From the NCBI GenBank assembly GCA_034509495.1, contig CM067512.1, positions 4,508,699 through 4,572,698 on the forward strand: DNA of 64,000 nucleotides, read 5' to 3'. This document shows positions 1 to 12,439 of the stretch, piece after piece. The DNA is from Acestrorhynchus altus (Eukaryota; Chordata; Actinopteri; Characiformes; Acestrorhynchidae). Below the pieces are notes generated by a model. It was not told the DNA's origin. It ran no database searches and was given only the letters and a program-made list of their open reading frames with translations. The first letter of the stretch is position 1. Every line of letters begins with the position of its first letter. The position numbers and the translations under genes are program-made.

Positions 1-170
1 AGCAGATAAACATGAACCTTTTGGTATCATGCCTACTGCAAGGTGTGGCCTAGAGAAGTACAAAGCTGTGGAGCAGTGGAACTGTGTTCTCTGGAAGGTT
101 GGTGGTGTTCCGAAATGTTTGGGATGGGCTGGGCATTTGGGGATGAAGTGGCCTAGTCTCAGAAATCATA
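1..170 (+). repeat. Dispersed repeat family A, copy 1 (fragment)
   Basis: It begins inside the element with agcagataaacatgaacc and contains the family hallmark aaagctgtggagcagtggaac, followed by a ttctctgga segment and a gggatg segment. The same order of blocks recurs at 14040, 30126, 41731, 44351 and 62262. It is non-coding; the 66-codon open frame here is incidental. It is probably a non-autonomous DNA transposon, and the upstream half lies outside the window. Confidence 0.65.
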
Positions 171-3031
171 GAATGTGTAATAAATATATGTTCTATAATT
201 ACTGTCACAACACAGACACACAGAAATGAACCCGTTTGAACAAAGATGATTTCAACCTGTGGGACAGGGACCCCGAGGGGGCTGAGAAGCACTCCTGCCA
301 GCCCATCCTCAGGGGAAGGCAGTAGCCCTTAGTACTGCCAAACTTTTGCATGGGTAAAAATTGAGAGATCAATCAGACTTTAAGCATTAAATAAACATTC
401 ATAGGAGTGCACAAATAATAACATCACACAATAACGCATGGCAAATTACACTTTATTCTTCCGAGACCGCAGCCGTGGGCGTCTGATGCAGGTAATTTGC
501 TACCCGGAGATGTAGAAGTTCCTTAATGGAAGAAGGAATGGTGACACTGTTCCCCCGAACATTTTCCTTTTCTGATTTGTTCTGTCCGGTCCATCTCTGT
601 GCACAACCCGAACTACATTTGATATGATGTGCTAGAAGCAGACGGCTTGTTGACATACGATCTGACATATAGAGACAGCTTTTAGACATTCTGTAACTAG
701 ACGGGTCGTCTGACGTTAGCAGCACATCGTCATTGCTTGGGTTTGTGAGGGACATTTGGGACAGATGTTTTCATGAAGACCTGATATTTTTAAGCTCCTC
801 TTCAGACACTAACTCTCTAAATCAATTGTGCATAAAGTAGAGTTTGGATTTCTTTTTGCCCACCATGCTTTCTAATGATAAATAGGTGGGCTGTGAGGTG
901 GGAAGGTGTGGAGTGTGGAATTCTTAATGTCGCAGGAGTTTCTGTCCATTCAGTCCTTTTTTAATTCTGTTTGTCTTGGGAAAGTGGACAGGAGCTTGTT
1001 GTCAGTTGTAATGTATATATGTAATAGTATGGTATCAATGGTATCAATGGTATCAATGGTGTGAAATCCTTGGGGTTTGTTTTAGTATTAAATGGACCTA
1101 TTTTTTGAGATCTTGTTAGATGAGTGAATGTGGTGATCATCCAAAATTCTGGCCTGACAAATGTCACCAAATGCCATCAACTATTCACTGCAATGACAAA
1201 TCCAGTAGAAAAGTCTCCCCAGGACAGTAGAGACAGTTACGCCACAAGGACCAGTGAATGGAGTCGTTGTGTCCTCTCTTCTTCTCCACATTGCAGAGCT
1301 TTTCTGCCCTCATCTCCACCTCCCCTTGGGGCAGCCAGGGTGCACCGACACTTTTAAGACTTGATTGCAGGAGAGAGTGTTTTGCCTTATTCATAGCTAG
1401 CCGTGCAGTGACAATTAATGGCTCCTCATACATTTGCCCCTGCGGAGTGCCGACCCAGCAGGCTTTCTCACGCTGGTAAATTGAGCTGGTAATGCTGTGC
1501 ATATTTTTTAGCCTCCATTTAGAAAGTGACAGTTTTTCCATGGCAACTTTCAATTAAAGCCGATCTTGCGGAAGATGTCTCAGTGCTTGCAAACAAAGGA
1601 AGACTGTTTTCGTGAAACTCTAACACCAGGGATTCCCCAAACGGAAGATTAAAGATCAACTCTGAAATCCTGTCTGTGTGATAACGCATGTTTTACTGGG
1701 TGCTTGAGTCGAGAACAGGTTAGGAAGACTGGAAAATGTCTGGCTTAAGGAACGAGGCTTCTGACGCATCGCATACAACAGATTGCCATTTTTTGTGGCT
1801 GTGGCATGAAACCCGCCGTTCTGTTTCATCTGAATTGGAATTCCTTGTAATGTCCCGCCTCAGGGCTTTCTCAGTTGTGTGCTAATGAAAGGGGGAAAGT
1901 AAAATGGTAAAGTTTCTTCATCAGGAGCCACAGGCCTTAGAACAGTTCGATTTCATAGAAAAAATACATTTTCATAAAGTCAATTCAGGTCAAATGGTTG
2001 ATGTTACATGTAAACACTGTTAAGGACGAATACATTGAGTAAGTTTTGTTATTTGGGCTGTTTGATGTATAAATAGTGAAGGTGTCATTCTCTTGAGACT
2101 CACAGACAGATGTTCTGACTGTTTCCAGGTATAGAAACATGACTTTGCTGGTATAATTCGGAATTACTCTCATCTCATCTCATCATTCAGGTATTCCAAG
2201 ATTAATATTTCCATTATATAAATATTCTTTTTCCATTTTGAAGTTTTAAAAATATATTGTTCCGGTCCTGCCTGTGTGGAACGTTCGGCCAAACTCTTCC
2301 TGTTGATGAAGTGATGAAGTGATGAAGAGTGTTGTTACTGCAGACAGTCTATAGTTATTGGAGTGGACTTCCTACTGGATTGGGGGTTCTCTGCCAGTGG
2401 GAATCCTGTTTACTGAGTGACTGCATGATGTGATTTCGACTGATCCAGTAATGCTATGGTGGGAGGCATGTCTTTTTCCATCAGCCTAGCTCCGAAATAT
2501 ATGGAGAAGGAAATTACAACAGGTGGGCTAAGAAAGCTGGATTTACCACCTTCTACCAACTGAACAAACGTACAGAAGTGGGTGGAGAGAAGCACGGAAG
2601 CAGTTTTGGGATGATTCATTTCCATACTTCCACATTTTCTCCCCAAAAAAAGTACAAAATAACAATATAAATAAATAATGGAGGACGTATCTTTATGCTT
2701 TGTGCTTCAGACTATTAAGATCCTCCCGTAGAGCCAGAAAGCAATTACTGATTCCCTGGCCAACAGGCTATGCTCGGAATTGCCATTCCTTTCATCAGGC
2801 AGTGTTGATATGCCTTGACAAAGAATTTAAATCCACCACTGCCCCAATACACACACACTCTGAAGCGGAGGCTCACACATAACCACACTTTTCAATGTTA
2901 TTGGTGGAGGAGGACTGTGTAATAAGAAATAGGGTCTCACTTGAAACAAAATTGACTTCAATAAGAAGTCATGGAAGCTGTTTAAGATTGCCGGCGATGT
3001 GGAGATGAGAGAAGGCGAAGGGTGAAATCAC

Positions 3032-3037
<6 letters not shown>

Positions 3038-3079
<42 letters not shown>
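3038..3079. repeat. (GA)n microsatellite
   Basis: A near-perfect run of about 21 GA units. It sits just before a non-repetitive stretch. Confidence 0.95.
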
Positions 3080-3084
<5 letters not shown>

Positions 3085-4717
3085 GCAACTCACATGCACA
3101 TTAAAAAGTATACCTTCATTTTATCGACCTAAATCAGGAATGTTCCCCCTTTCCCCCAGTTTTTTCCATTGTCCCTGGTGGAGGTGCATTAAAATTGCAG
3201 CAATTAGAAGCCTGTGCCGAGCGCTGGCATGCTAATGTGCCGGACACTCTCTGGAGGCTTGGCCCAGCAGCTGTGGTGGAGATCAGCAGTGCACTCAGTA
3301 AAATCAGCCTTTGTGCAGCCATTTTCACATCCGTCACTCACATTGATTGGATCTCACCAAAGGTTTTATTCCAATTGGCCCGGCTGAGCCGTACTTTTGA
3401 AAGATTCGCCGACGATCAAAGTGGCTTTATGGGCTTAGAAATCCACTGCAGGAGGGTTGAAAGAATAAAAAAAAATGCAACTGGTGTTTATGAGGCTCTC
3501 GTCTACCTTCCTGCCTCCAGCTGAGGATTTGCTGCTCCTCAGAAGCCTGCAGGCCTGTAACTTAGACAAGTAAATTAACCATATTGGTGTTTGAAGATTT
3601 TTTTTTTTTGTGGGTACTTCATACTAAATTGCCTCTTACTTTCCAATAACTTTCCCTTAAAGCTTCTGGCAAAAGCTTTTCCATAAATATTTCTGCATAG
3701 TCTGAAAAGAATTTGCTAGAAAAGTGCTGTAAAAACGACGATATCCAAAACTAGCTACACACTGACACACTGGCCAAAAGTCAGGGGATATCAATATATC
3801 AATTGATGATGAAATTGTGTTCCTGCAGGGTATGGCTGGGGAACCAACACCTGTGTAAGTGTGAAGTTGAACACTGGCCAACACGCTCTTGGCAAGGAGA
3901 TGTGAATTATTGTAGTGGGTATGAAAGTGGGTTCCTGATGGAGTTCTGCAGGCACTTTACAGTCCTCGACCCACAATGCAACATCTGTACCAGACACATA
4001 TCATAAAACCAGCTCTGGACATCTTGGTCCTAATGGCATGGTGTATTATCATGCTGGTATATCTCAGATCTTACCATTGTGAGGGTATATGAAGTCCATG
4101 AAGGGCTGCAAATGGTCACCAAATATGGAACCACCACCAGCTTGAACACCAGCCTTGTTAACCATTGGGACTCATGACGTCATGAGATCTGCACCACACA
4201 CAAACCTTTCCATCAGCCCGAAACAACTGGTACCATTATTCATTGGACCATACCATGTTGCCGGTCCTCTGGAGTTCAGTTCGCAACCTCACAAGCCCAG
4301 GTGAGACATTGCGTCCAGTGCTGTGTTAAGAGAGGTTCTCTGAAAGGTAAAGAGCACCACTGACCTGTGAGATTGTGTGTAGGGGATGGAACGTTTGGCA
4401 TGTCAGTGTATATGCCTTTGTAAAAAGTGTTTGGTCTTATTTTAATAATTAATATATGTATATTTTTAATGAATGCAGGTATATTTGTATTTTATTATCT
4501 CAGAAATCCCCAACAGATCAATCTTTCTTTTCTTTTTGTTTATAAAAGGTATATAATGAAATACATAAAAACACAAGTCCTAAAATGTATCAGAATGGGC
4601 TTCAGGGCATCAACCAGACAAGCACACCTAATGAGAGCTGGCCTGTGGTATAAGTGCTTTAGGCTCATTCTAGGGGTGTGTTCATCCAAAGGGGTCCTGG
4701 GGTTATTTTATGCATCA

Positions 4718-4924
4718 TGAGTGAGAGAGTGAGTGAGAGAGTGAGTGAGAGAGTGAGAGAGTGAGAGAGTGAGAGAGTGAGTGAGAGAGTGAGAGAGTGA
4801 GAGAGTGAGAGAGTGAGAGAGTGAGTGAGTGAATGAGTGAGTGAATGAGTGAGTGAATGAGTGAGTGAATGAGTGAGTGAGTGAGTGAGTGAGTGAGTGA
4901 GTGAGTGAGTGAGTGAGTGAGTGA
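4718..4924. repeat. GAGT/GAGA/GAAT tetranucleotide array
   Basis: About 205 bp of GAGT units, mixed with GAGA in the 5' half and GAAT in the middle, ending in a purer GAGT run. Read on the minus strand it gives a long open frame of S-L-T-H repeats. That frame is a by-product of a 4-bp period free of stops, not a gene. Confidence 0.95.
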
Positions 4925-5055
4925 TTTAAATCATCTAGAAAATGAATTCTGTTGTTCACTGGATTCAGTAAATGTTTGATCATTTTAGTCCTCTCCAGAT
5001 TCACACCTCTGTGATTTTCCAGGCAGATGTTGCCTCATGTCAGAAAAAAAGGGTT

Positions 5056-5150
5056 TTTGAAAATAACTTTTGGAAATAAAAATGAAATATATTTTTTACC
5101 ATTAGAACGCAACTTTTTTTAAATATGATCATGTGACAACCTGGATCAAC
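5056..5150. repeat. Dispersed repeat fragment (partner at 7875)
   Basis: A block with acttttggaaat, an A/T-rich middle and gatcatgtgacaacctgg is repeated in the same orientation at 7875-7948 with small indels. It is a short interspersed element of unknown family, or a local duplication. Confidence 0.6.
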
Positions 5151-5230
5151 CTGGTGACTTTCTTTATAGGGCTATAGAAGACTTTGTTCCAAGAATGCTA
5201 CATCACGCACACTGCACAGGTTTCTGTATA

Positions 5231-5265
5231 GTTTTGTTTGTTTGTTTGTTTGTTTGTTTGTTTGT
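5231..5265. repeat. (TTTG)n microsatellite
   Basis: About eight TTTG units. Confidence 0.9.
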
Positions 5266-6224
5266 TGATTGATCAATGAATGGTGCACCAGAGGAGCACC
5301 GGATAAAATCTTGCATCACCTCGGTCAGGCCTGGCTCTAGCTGTACCATTAACAATCTCCTACTATTACATTCATGCTTCATAAGTGCTGCACTGTGATT
5401 GAAGCCGAGCTGCTCTGTATAAGAGCGTATGAAAATGATACTGTTCGCAGTCTGGATCTCACATGTTCTTAGAAACCTGAGAATAACTCGGAAGGGAGCA
5501 GATCCTGGAATTGTGTTACCAACCATGTTTTAACCAGCTGAAAATTCCAGTGATTGACAGTATTGGTCAATAACGTTTGAACTGATCACGACATTTTTGT
5601 CTTGAGGTCTGTGTTGGTGTTCTTTGCTTAGAAATTTCCAATTCAATCCATGTTTCAGTGACAGACATGAGCAGGTGGGTTTAGCACTCAGTAATGACTG
5701 ACATAGGAGCTAAAATCCTTAAATCCTCAAAAGCAAACACTCTAGAGGCTCATTACCATGTGCAATATTGATGACGAAATATTGACGGTTAAGTCTCAGA
5801 GAGCCAATACTAATAAATGAAGGGCCCCAGTATTGGCTAGTATTGTCAGTCATTTGATGGCTTTTCATGTAGGAAAGGGGAAGATTTTCACGGCACCTCT
5901 GGAGGCAGAGAAGCCTCAAATTGCTCAAATTATTGACATGAATTTCATCACATAATCCACATGTTCATGTTATATCTGGCTTCTTGCTTTCATTACACAA
6001 GTTGTATTGACTAATTGGCAGCTCCAGAAAAAAAACAAAAACAAACATTCTTAGCTAATGAGCGTCTAAATATTCCTATTCGGTTGGTCTCTGAGGACTG
6101 GGTTAAGAACCATAGCTTTTAAAAGACCGCATGCAACAGGTTCTCCAGCATAAAGAATAGCCTTTAAACCAGACAAATATGTATTATACAGCCATAGAAC
6201 CCACTCTGTAACTCAGAATCCATT

Positions 6225-6600
6225 TGGCATATTGCAGGCAGTTACATGCTGTTTTTTTAGGCTTCATATCTCAGGATTTGAGTAACATACAGATATGATA
6301 CACAAATCATAACAAACTACAGGACTACAAACTACAATCACTCCATGGTTATTGTGTGAGGAACAGCTACCATTCATTAATTTCCATCTGAATTCAATCC
6401 CAGTTTGAATTTCAAACAAGCTTCCAGTGCGTGTTTACTGCTCTGTCCATGTATACATGCTCAACCTGCACACAGACTCTGACTGATCAGCCGGAGGGGG
6501 CGGGGCTGATGATATAGATATTGGCCTGTTGGTCTTTACTCGCACAGTGTTTCACAATTTCACAATAAAGTCTTGAGAAGGGATGTAAACTGATACATTT
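6225..6600 (+). repeat. Dispersed repeat family C, copy 1 (GC-box repeat)
   Basis: This carries blocks shared with 12440-12735 (same strand) and 45760-46050 (opposite strand). One block has gtttactgctctgtcc, then agactctgactgatcag, then a Sp1-like ggggcggggct. A second has gttacatgctgt and cttcatatctcag. There is no reading frame. It is probably a non-autonomous mobile element; its boundaries are approximate. Confidence 0.6.
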
Positions 6601-7129
6601 ATACACAGTAAATATAATACATTGCTTTCAGGTTGTTTTTTAATTTATTTGCACTACCGTCAGGCATTTTGAAGAACATTTCGAACGAGAAGCCCAGGAG
6701 CTCTTGAGAATAGCTATCTATAAAGTATTTATCTTCTATAAATACTTTTCTAATGTTTTATGGAATAAAGGGTTCTAAAGTGTAAGGATGTTCTTTCAGC
6801 TCTCCATTAAGGGTGCACAAATCAGGTAGTTATGGTTTGTGGGCTGCTCCTGGTCATCTATAGTGGATAACTGCTCAGAGTGGTCTGTGGTAGTAGAGGG
6901 TTTTGACCACTCAGGTTTCATTAATGCATGAAGGCAGTTAAGCTTATCTCAGAACCAGCAGCAGCCCTACCGTGACACAATGTGTAATTATGGTTATGAG
7001 AGGAATCCCTCAGAACACTCAATGCCGCGCTCCCTGTAGGTCATGCTGACCTCTGTCCACCATCAGCAGAGCTTAAAAATGGCATCACAAGCAGCTGGAC
7101 CTGACCTTGGAGCAAGAGAAGAAGCATAC

Positions 7130-7240
7130 CTGGTCTGATGTTGCTAATATCTTGGTGCCAGATGGGAGCTTTTTGGTGGCACCTCGATGACCATCAGCCT
7201 ATTCATCAGGTTTTAATGTTGTGGCTCATCAGCGTATATG
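7130..7240 (+). repeat. Fragment of family B MITE
   Basis: It matches the 3' half of the element at 13662-13962, including ctaatatcttggt and the terminal block ttttaatgttgtggctcatcag. The 5' half is missing. Confidence 0.6.
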
Positions 7241-7423
7241 TCCTGCACTGTATGTGACAGTTATTTATTGATTGATGTATTGATTTCAGCTGGAACTGGA
7301 GTGTTCATCATGGCCTCCTGTATGGATTGTGTCCAGTGTGTTATCCTTTTATCATCTGAGTGCACTGACAATGTCCAGTGTAATTCAGTATGTCCAGCAT
7401 GGAGCTGCTGCATTTCATTCATG

Positions 7424-7429
7424 CCCCCC

Positions 7430-7478
<49 letters not shown>
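7424..7478. repeat. C17 run followed by (TC)19
   Basis: A homopolymer of 17 C abuts a perfect 38-bp TC tract. Together they give 55 bp of pure pyrimidine on the plus strand. Confidence 0.95.
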
Positions 7479-7480
<2 letters not shown>

Positions 7481-7874
7481 GACTGATGTAGGCCCCTCCA
7501 ACAGCTCCAGTGTTCAGTAATAGGGAACGAGTCCAGTGTAAATCAACACTGCTCTGCAGCTCAGCTCTAATTACACACACTGCGGTTGTTGAAGGCAGGT
7601 TGGTCCTCAGGGGAAGTCCAACCATCCCTTCGCACCAACACACAATGAGCTCTTCACGATGGAGCACACTTTGTCAGCAGATATGAGAAACGGCCCAGGT
7701 CAAAATGTCAGTGAAGGTCCAGGTGCCGCATTCGTTCCTGTGTGGTCGCCTCAATCTGTATGTAGACCTTCTTCCTGCCATCTCCTGTGAACATCATCAG
7801 TTGCGTGTGCTGATCCGCACTGTAGTCATTCTCCGAGCACACGTGCCGGAGCTGTAGTGGATATTAAAGTACAC

Positions 7875-7948
7875 TGCTGAAAACAACTTTTGGAAATCAA
7901 AATGAAATGCATTTTTTGTAAACGTGATCATGTGACAACCTGGATCAA
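7875..7948. repeat. Dispersed repeat fragment (partner at 5056)
   Basis: Second copy of the block described at 5056-5150, with the middle shortened. Confidence 0.6.
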
Positions 7949-7994
7949 AATCCCCCAACTTCTGAAGAAGGAAATTTCCTTTTCTGTACCTTTG

Positions 7995-7998
<4 letters not shown>

Positions 7999-8041
<43 letters not shown>
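7999..8041. repeat. (TC)n microsatellite
   Basis: About 21 CT units, followed by a degenerate CTGT-rich stretch to about 8095. Confidence 0.95.
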
Positions 8042-8042
<1 letters not shown>

Positions 8043-8280
8043 AGATCCTCTGCCTGTCTATCTGTCTGTCTCTGTCTGTGTGTCCGTCTGTCTCTCCACT
8101 CATTCACAAACATTCCTATAACTCCACACCTTCCCATTTCAATCCTGAGGGACAGCAACCCAATAGAGCGACTGGCCCTGGAGCAGATTTCAAACCTATT
8201 ACGATACAAGGGAGTGTAATTGAATGGTTAGGGAGGATATTATCGAACAGTGGAGACAGTGTCAGGGTATTATCCATGCC

Positions 8281-8283
<3 letters not shown>

Positions 8284-8318
<35 letters not shown>

Positions 8319-8326
8319 GCGCGCGC
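8284..8326. repeat. (CA)n(CG)n microsatellite
   Basis: CA units run into about five CG units, an alternating purine-pyrimidine tract. Confidence 0.95.
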
Positions 8327-8719
8327 CTCGATACGAGTCACGCTTCAAAGCATGTTTAGAGTCAGTTGTGCGTTTGTTCTGCGGTTATAGATGTTGTTAA
8401 AGCAGCAGGTTGAAAGAGAGAAGACAGCGCGATGTTTCAATGCACGAATGTTCAAAGTTTAATTAAACACAAAGGACATTCAGTCCCATTAGTGTCAAAG
8501 AAAAAGACAGCTTACACCCAGACCTGACAGTGGGGGCTTTCTCTTTTTCTTCTCTCCACCACTACAGCCTGTATTGTGCTGTACACGCGCATGAGGTACA
8601 GTACAGTACACTGATCTCTTGCATCTGCTTTCATCACTTCAGCTTCTCAGCTGTTTAAAACCCTTGAATTTCAGACATATCATTCCAGAACCTTCACGTC
8701 ACCTCATGAAAACTATAGA

Positions 8720-8992
8720 ATGAAAATACCACCAGATACCCACCAGAGCAACACGACACTGAACACAGCACTTCTCCTGAGGTTCTTCGATGATAGGTTG
8801 AGGTTCCTAACCAACTGGCAACATGTGCTGTGGTCAGATGAGTCACGGTACGAATCGTTTCAGGCTGATGAAGCCATGCACCCTGGTTGTCAACAAGGTT
8901 CTCTGCAGACTGGTGGTGGTTTAGTTCTTTTTGGCTGTAGCACGGTTCTGATAACCTCATATAAGACAACAGATTCATCATCTGCACATTAG
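8720..8992 (+). pseudogene. Tc1/mariner transposase relic
   Basis: A 90-codon open frame contains HVLWSDESRYESFQADE, which matches the block around the second catalytic Asp of Tc1-family transposases. It is followed by a TGGGLVLFGCS block like the usual GG-VMVWGC segment. The paired-like DNA-binding domain, the first Asp region and the final Asp/Glu are absent, so it cannot encode an active transposase. It lies in an intron of fstl5, on the sense strand. The family is clear from the motif; the subfamily cannot be told. Confidence 0.75.
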
Positions 8993-10348
8993 TCAAATGG
9001 GCTCCCAGGTCAGATCAGGTGATCAAACCGACCAGACTCTTAATTCTAAAATAAAGATCACAAGAAGAACTGCTTCACTCTTAGTTCTCTAAAGAACCTT
9101 TCTTGGGATGTCTGTGCGCAGGGATTTTGGGCAGATTATGAACCAAAAATTTTACATTTCCGGTGAACAGTTCCTCACATAAGAGCTGTCTGTTATAATG
9201 GAAAACAAGCCCACCCAGCACTGCTCTATGGATGCTGATACATCTGGTTCCTCAGGAGTGCCAGTACATGCATTGCATCCTCAATATGCGTAGACCTCAA
9301 AACCCAGTTGGATGCAGTCCTGCCAATGCAGCGTACTGTGTTTACGTTAACGTACAGTATGTATTTGAGAAACCATTGAGGTTTTAGTTTAATAACTCAG
9401 ATCATTTGCACTCACACATCACCCTGAACTCTGTAATCTACAATACAACACCGTGTATGTTGTAGATTATTAAGGACACTTTCAGTGACATAACTAGGTG
9501 GGAACATTCCTATTCATTTCTAATGCAGCCCTAATGATTCTCTACAATAGAACCTGACTGCTTCTAGAACTAGGTGTCTCATCTGGTATCCCAGTGATTT
9601 CCAGCCTTCCTTCTCTCCTTAAGGGTTCAACTCCAACCCAAATCTGGCACCCTCCGTTCAGCCAATCACGAACCTCTGAAGGCAGCATTTCAGTGGTTCA
9701 TGCAGGGTGGTTTGGGGTTGGCCTAAAGTCTGTGGGAAGGCAGCGCTCCAGAAGTGAGGATGAATTTCACTGCTATGTCAAACTCAAAATTCATTTTCAT
9801 TGCAATTGTGGTTTAAATGAAGGGTCGGTGTGTTTCGCAATACGCCACGTGCCACCGCTGCCTCCGTCCCATCCGGGGCAACTCAATCCGCCCTCCTTGC
9901 TCCAGCTCATGCATTGGAAATGCTCTTTGTTGGCAGTTCAGACACTGCTGTTTGATGCTGTTTGCCTTTGCCATCTCACTCTCCCACTGAGCGTGCTCAC
10001 ATGCCTTCCTCCCATTAGTCTCCTGCTCTCCCGCTGCACTAATCACTCATTGAATGGGCTGGTAAATCCGGGGCACTGGAGGTGCAGTCTGCTACTGTAC
10101 TATTATCCTCCTCGCGCTGAAGGCAACTCGGTGAAAAGGAAACCGTAACTGGCTAATTTGTTAAATTAACTTTTAATGAGAGTGCGGCAAAGAAAAGGCA
10201 AGATTGCCGCTTGCGTGGAAAGAGGCATGTTTGTCTTGAGCTCAGGCTTGTTATAATTTCCAGGCTCCGTAATTGTCTAATCATTCGAGATAACCCCCAC
10301 CAAGCTCTATTCTCATTTGTTCCCACCAGAATTCAATTATGTTTTCCG

Positions 10349-10373
10349 TGTGTGTGTGTGTGTGTGTGTGTGT
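10349..10373. repeat. (TG)n microsatellite
   Basis: About 12 TG units. Confidence 0.9.
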
Positions 10374-10739
10374 TGATGTATGTGAATTTAATTACGCATC
10401 GTCAGATCTTAAATAATGCATTTGTTTATTTCAGCAAATGATATTGCAGCAGATCTTCTCCCTTCTCGCTGCTCCATTCTCATGTCCTGGAAGGTGACAC
10501 ACACACACGTTCCCTCCATTCAGACTGTTCGTGCCCTGCTCTGTTCATATCGCTCTACAATGCTCCACCTATCCATTCCCACTGTTCTAGAATGCTCTTC
10601 TCCATTTTCACTGCTCTTGTTCTAGTATATTCCATCTCTTCTACAATGTCTCCTCCTTTTTTTTTCCAGTTGTAGAATGTGTTGGCCGTTCCTGCACCTT
10701 TCATACTGCTCGCACAACAGTTCTGGATGTTCTAAAATG

Positions 10740-11130
10740 CTCTAGAATGTTTACCCATCCATTCCCACTGTTCTCCTCCATCTCCAATGTTCTCCTCCAT
10801 TCCCTCCAGTTTCTCATCTATTCCCACTGTTCTCCTCCATCCCCAATGTTCTCCTCCATCTCCAATGTTCTCCTCCATTCCCTCCAATGTCTCATCCAGT
10901 CCCACTGTTCTCCTCCATCCCCAATGTTCTCCTCCTTTCCCTCCGGTGTCTCATCCATTCCCACTGTTCTCCTCCATTCTAATTGTTCTCTTCCATTCCC
11001 ACTCCATTCCTTCTAATTGCTCATCCATTCTCATTATTATCCTCCATTTCCCATCTCCAGCTCCTCCCGTTTCTCCTCCATTCACACAGTCCTCGAATGT
11101 TCTCCACCATTCTAACTGTTCTTGAATGCT
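10740..11130. repeat. Pyrimidine-rich minisatellite
   Basis: Imperfect tandem copies of a unit of roughly 18-20 bp built from ctcctccattcc and cactgttctcctcc, about 390 bp in all. Open frames in two phases arise from the repeat. Confidence 0.8.
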
Positions 11131-11165
11131 CACCTTCGTTCATACAGCTCTAGAATACAGAACAG

Positions 11166-11320
11166 GGGTGTTCAGGCTTCCTGGAAAGGGTTGATGTGGC
11201 TGGAGGTTTTAAGCTGAAGCGCATCTGATTGCACTTGTTTAATCAGTTGCTCTCAGTCATCAAACAGCTGATCAGGTGAGCTCCTGCTTTGCTGGATTGA
11301 AAACCTGGAGCCACCCTGGG
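11166..11320. repeat. Common teleost interspersed repeat fragment
   Basis: The block has gttcaggcttcctgga, then gtttaatcag, then cagctgatcag, then gcctgga-like ends. It resembles the abundant fish repeat built round 'tgttcctggagag ... aatcagctgat'. Related pieces occur at 11886-12015 and 19055-19130. The family assignment is from memory and the boundaries are rough. Confidence 0.45.
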
Positions 11321-12439
11321 AGTAGAACATTGGATAGGTGGGTTCCAGCGTTTCCTCTAAAACGCTTACATAAAATGTTCCATCCATGCTGTTCTGGAAG
11401 GTTCTATCTGTGTTGGCTATATATTTACAGACAATATTTATTGCAGCCGTGCATCCAGTCCTGTCTCACGTTGGTGCCTTTTCTTGATGGGCTTCTGCAT
11501 TAGACCTCATTTGTCTTTTCTGATTCAGAACTCTCTGCTCATTTGCATTTGCTGATAGATGCCTGCGTTTCTCCCAGGGAACTGCCACCGTGCAGGAAAT
11601 GAAGAAATTGTTCTGTTAATTGCGCAGACAGTGCTGTTATCAGATCTCACACTGTCATGATTCACAGTGGAGGAGACCAGGGCTGTCCGTGGTGTGTTTG
11701 CCTTTTGTTATTCTTTTAACAAAAGCGCAATACTCCTCCGATATAATTGAATGCGTGGGCTGAAGTTGGGATGTAATTTGTGGGGGGATTACATACTTGG
11801 TATTTGGGAGTGGAGGGCTTTAACGGGTATTTGGCTTAATAGGTTTAAAATAAAATGGATGAAAATTGTCACAATTATTTAACACAGAGGTTCCTGATTC
11901 AGTCTCTGGGGACGTTCGCCGGGTGCACATCGTTCTGCTCCGGCTCTGAAAGTACCTGCATCAGGTAATCACGGCCATGTTGCTCTTGATTGCATGGTCC
12001 AGGTGTGTTACGTTTAGAAATGGAACTGAAATGTCAGCTGTCTGCACGGGTCGATCACTGGTTGGACTGTGGGCCTTTGATCAAGTAATAATAGTCTGCT
12101 GAGAGAAGGTCAGGCCAGTTATGAGATTAAACACATAGGAGGAACATGGTGGAGCCTTGGTGAAGCCTGTCGTGATGTTGTCATGGTGCTATGAAGGTCA
12201 TAAATAAGTTTCTTTTCTCCTATGAGCTGAGGAAGCGGGATAATGCCCAGTGCATGCCATCCCACTGTTCTCTGAAAAGCCCATTCATGTGCACCCAACA
12301 TGTCCTTGTGCCCAGAGCTTTGTAACCGAGCCTTTTCTCCAGGTGAGGACATTCTGGCATCTGGTTTCTTCTTCACAGACTAGATAAGAGCAGATGTGCA
12401 TGTGGACCTTTTAAATGGAGTGCCTTTGAACGTAGACAG

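Noticed and set aside
4708..5004. Minus-strand S-L-T-H repeat 'protein'
   Set aside because: Translation of a GAGT/GAGA array, not a gene.
9594..10148. 184-codon plus-strand open frame
   Set aside because: It has no recognisable domain, the overlapping minus frame is also open, and no splice or promoter context supports a gene. Listed only as possible conserved non-coding sequence.
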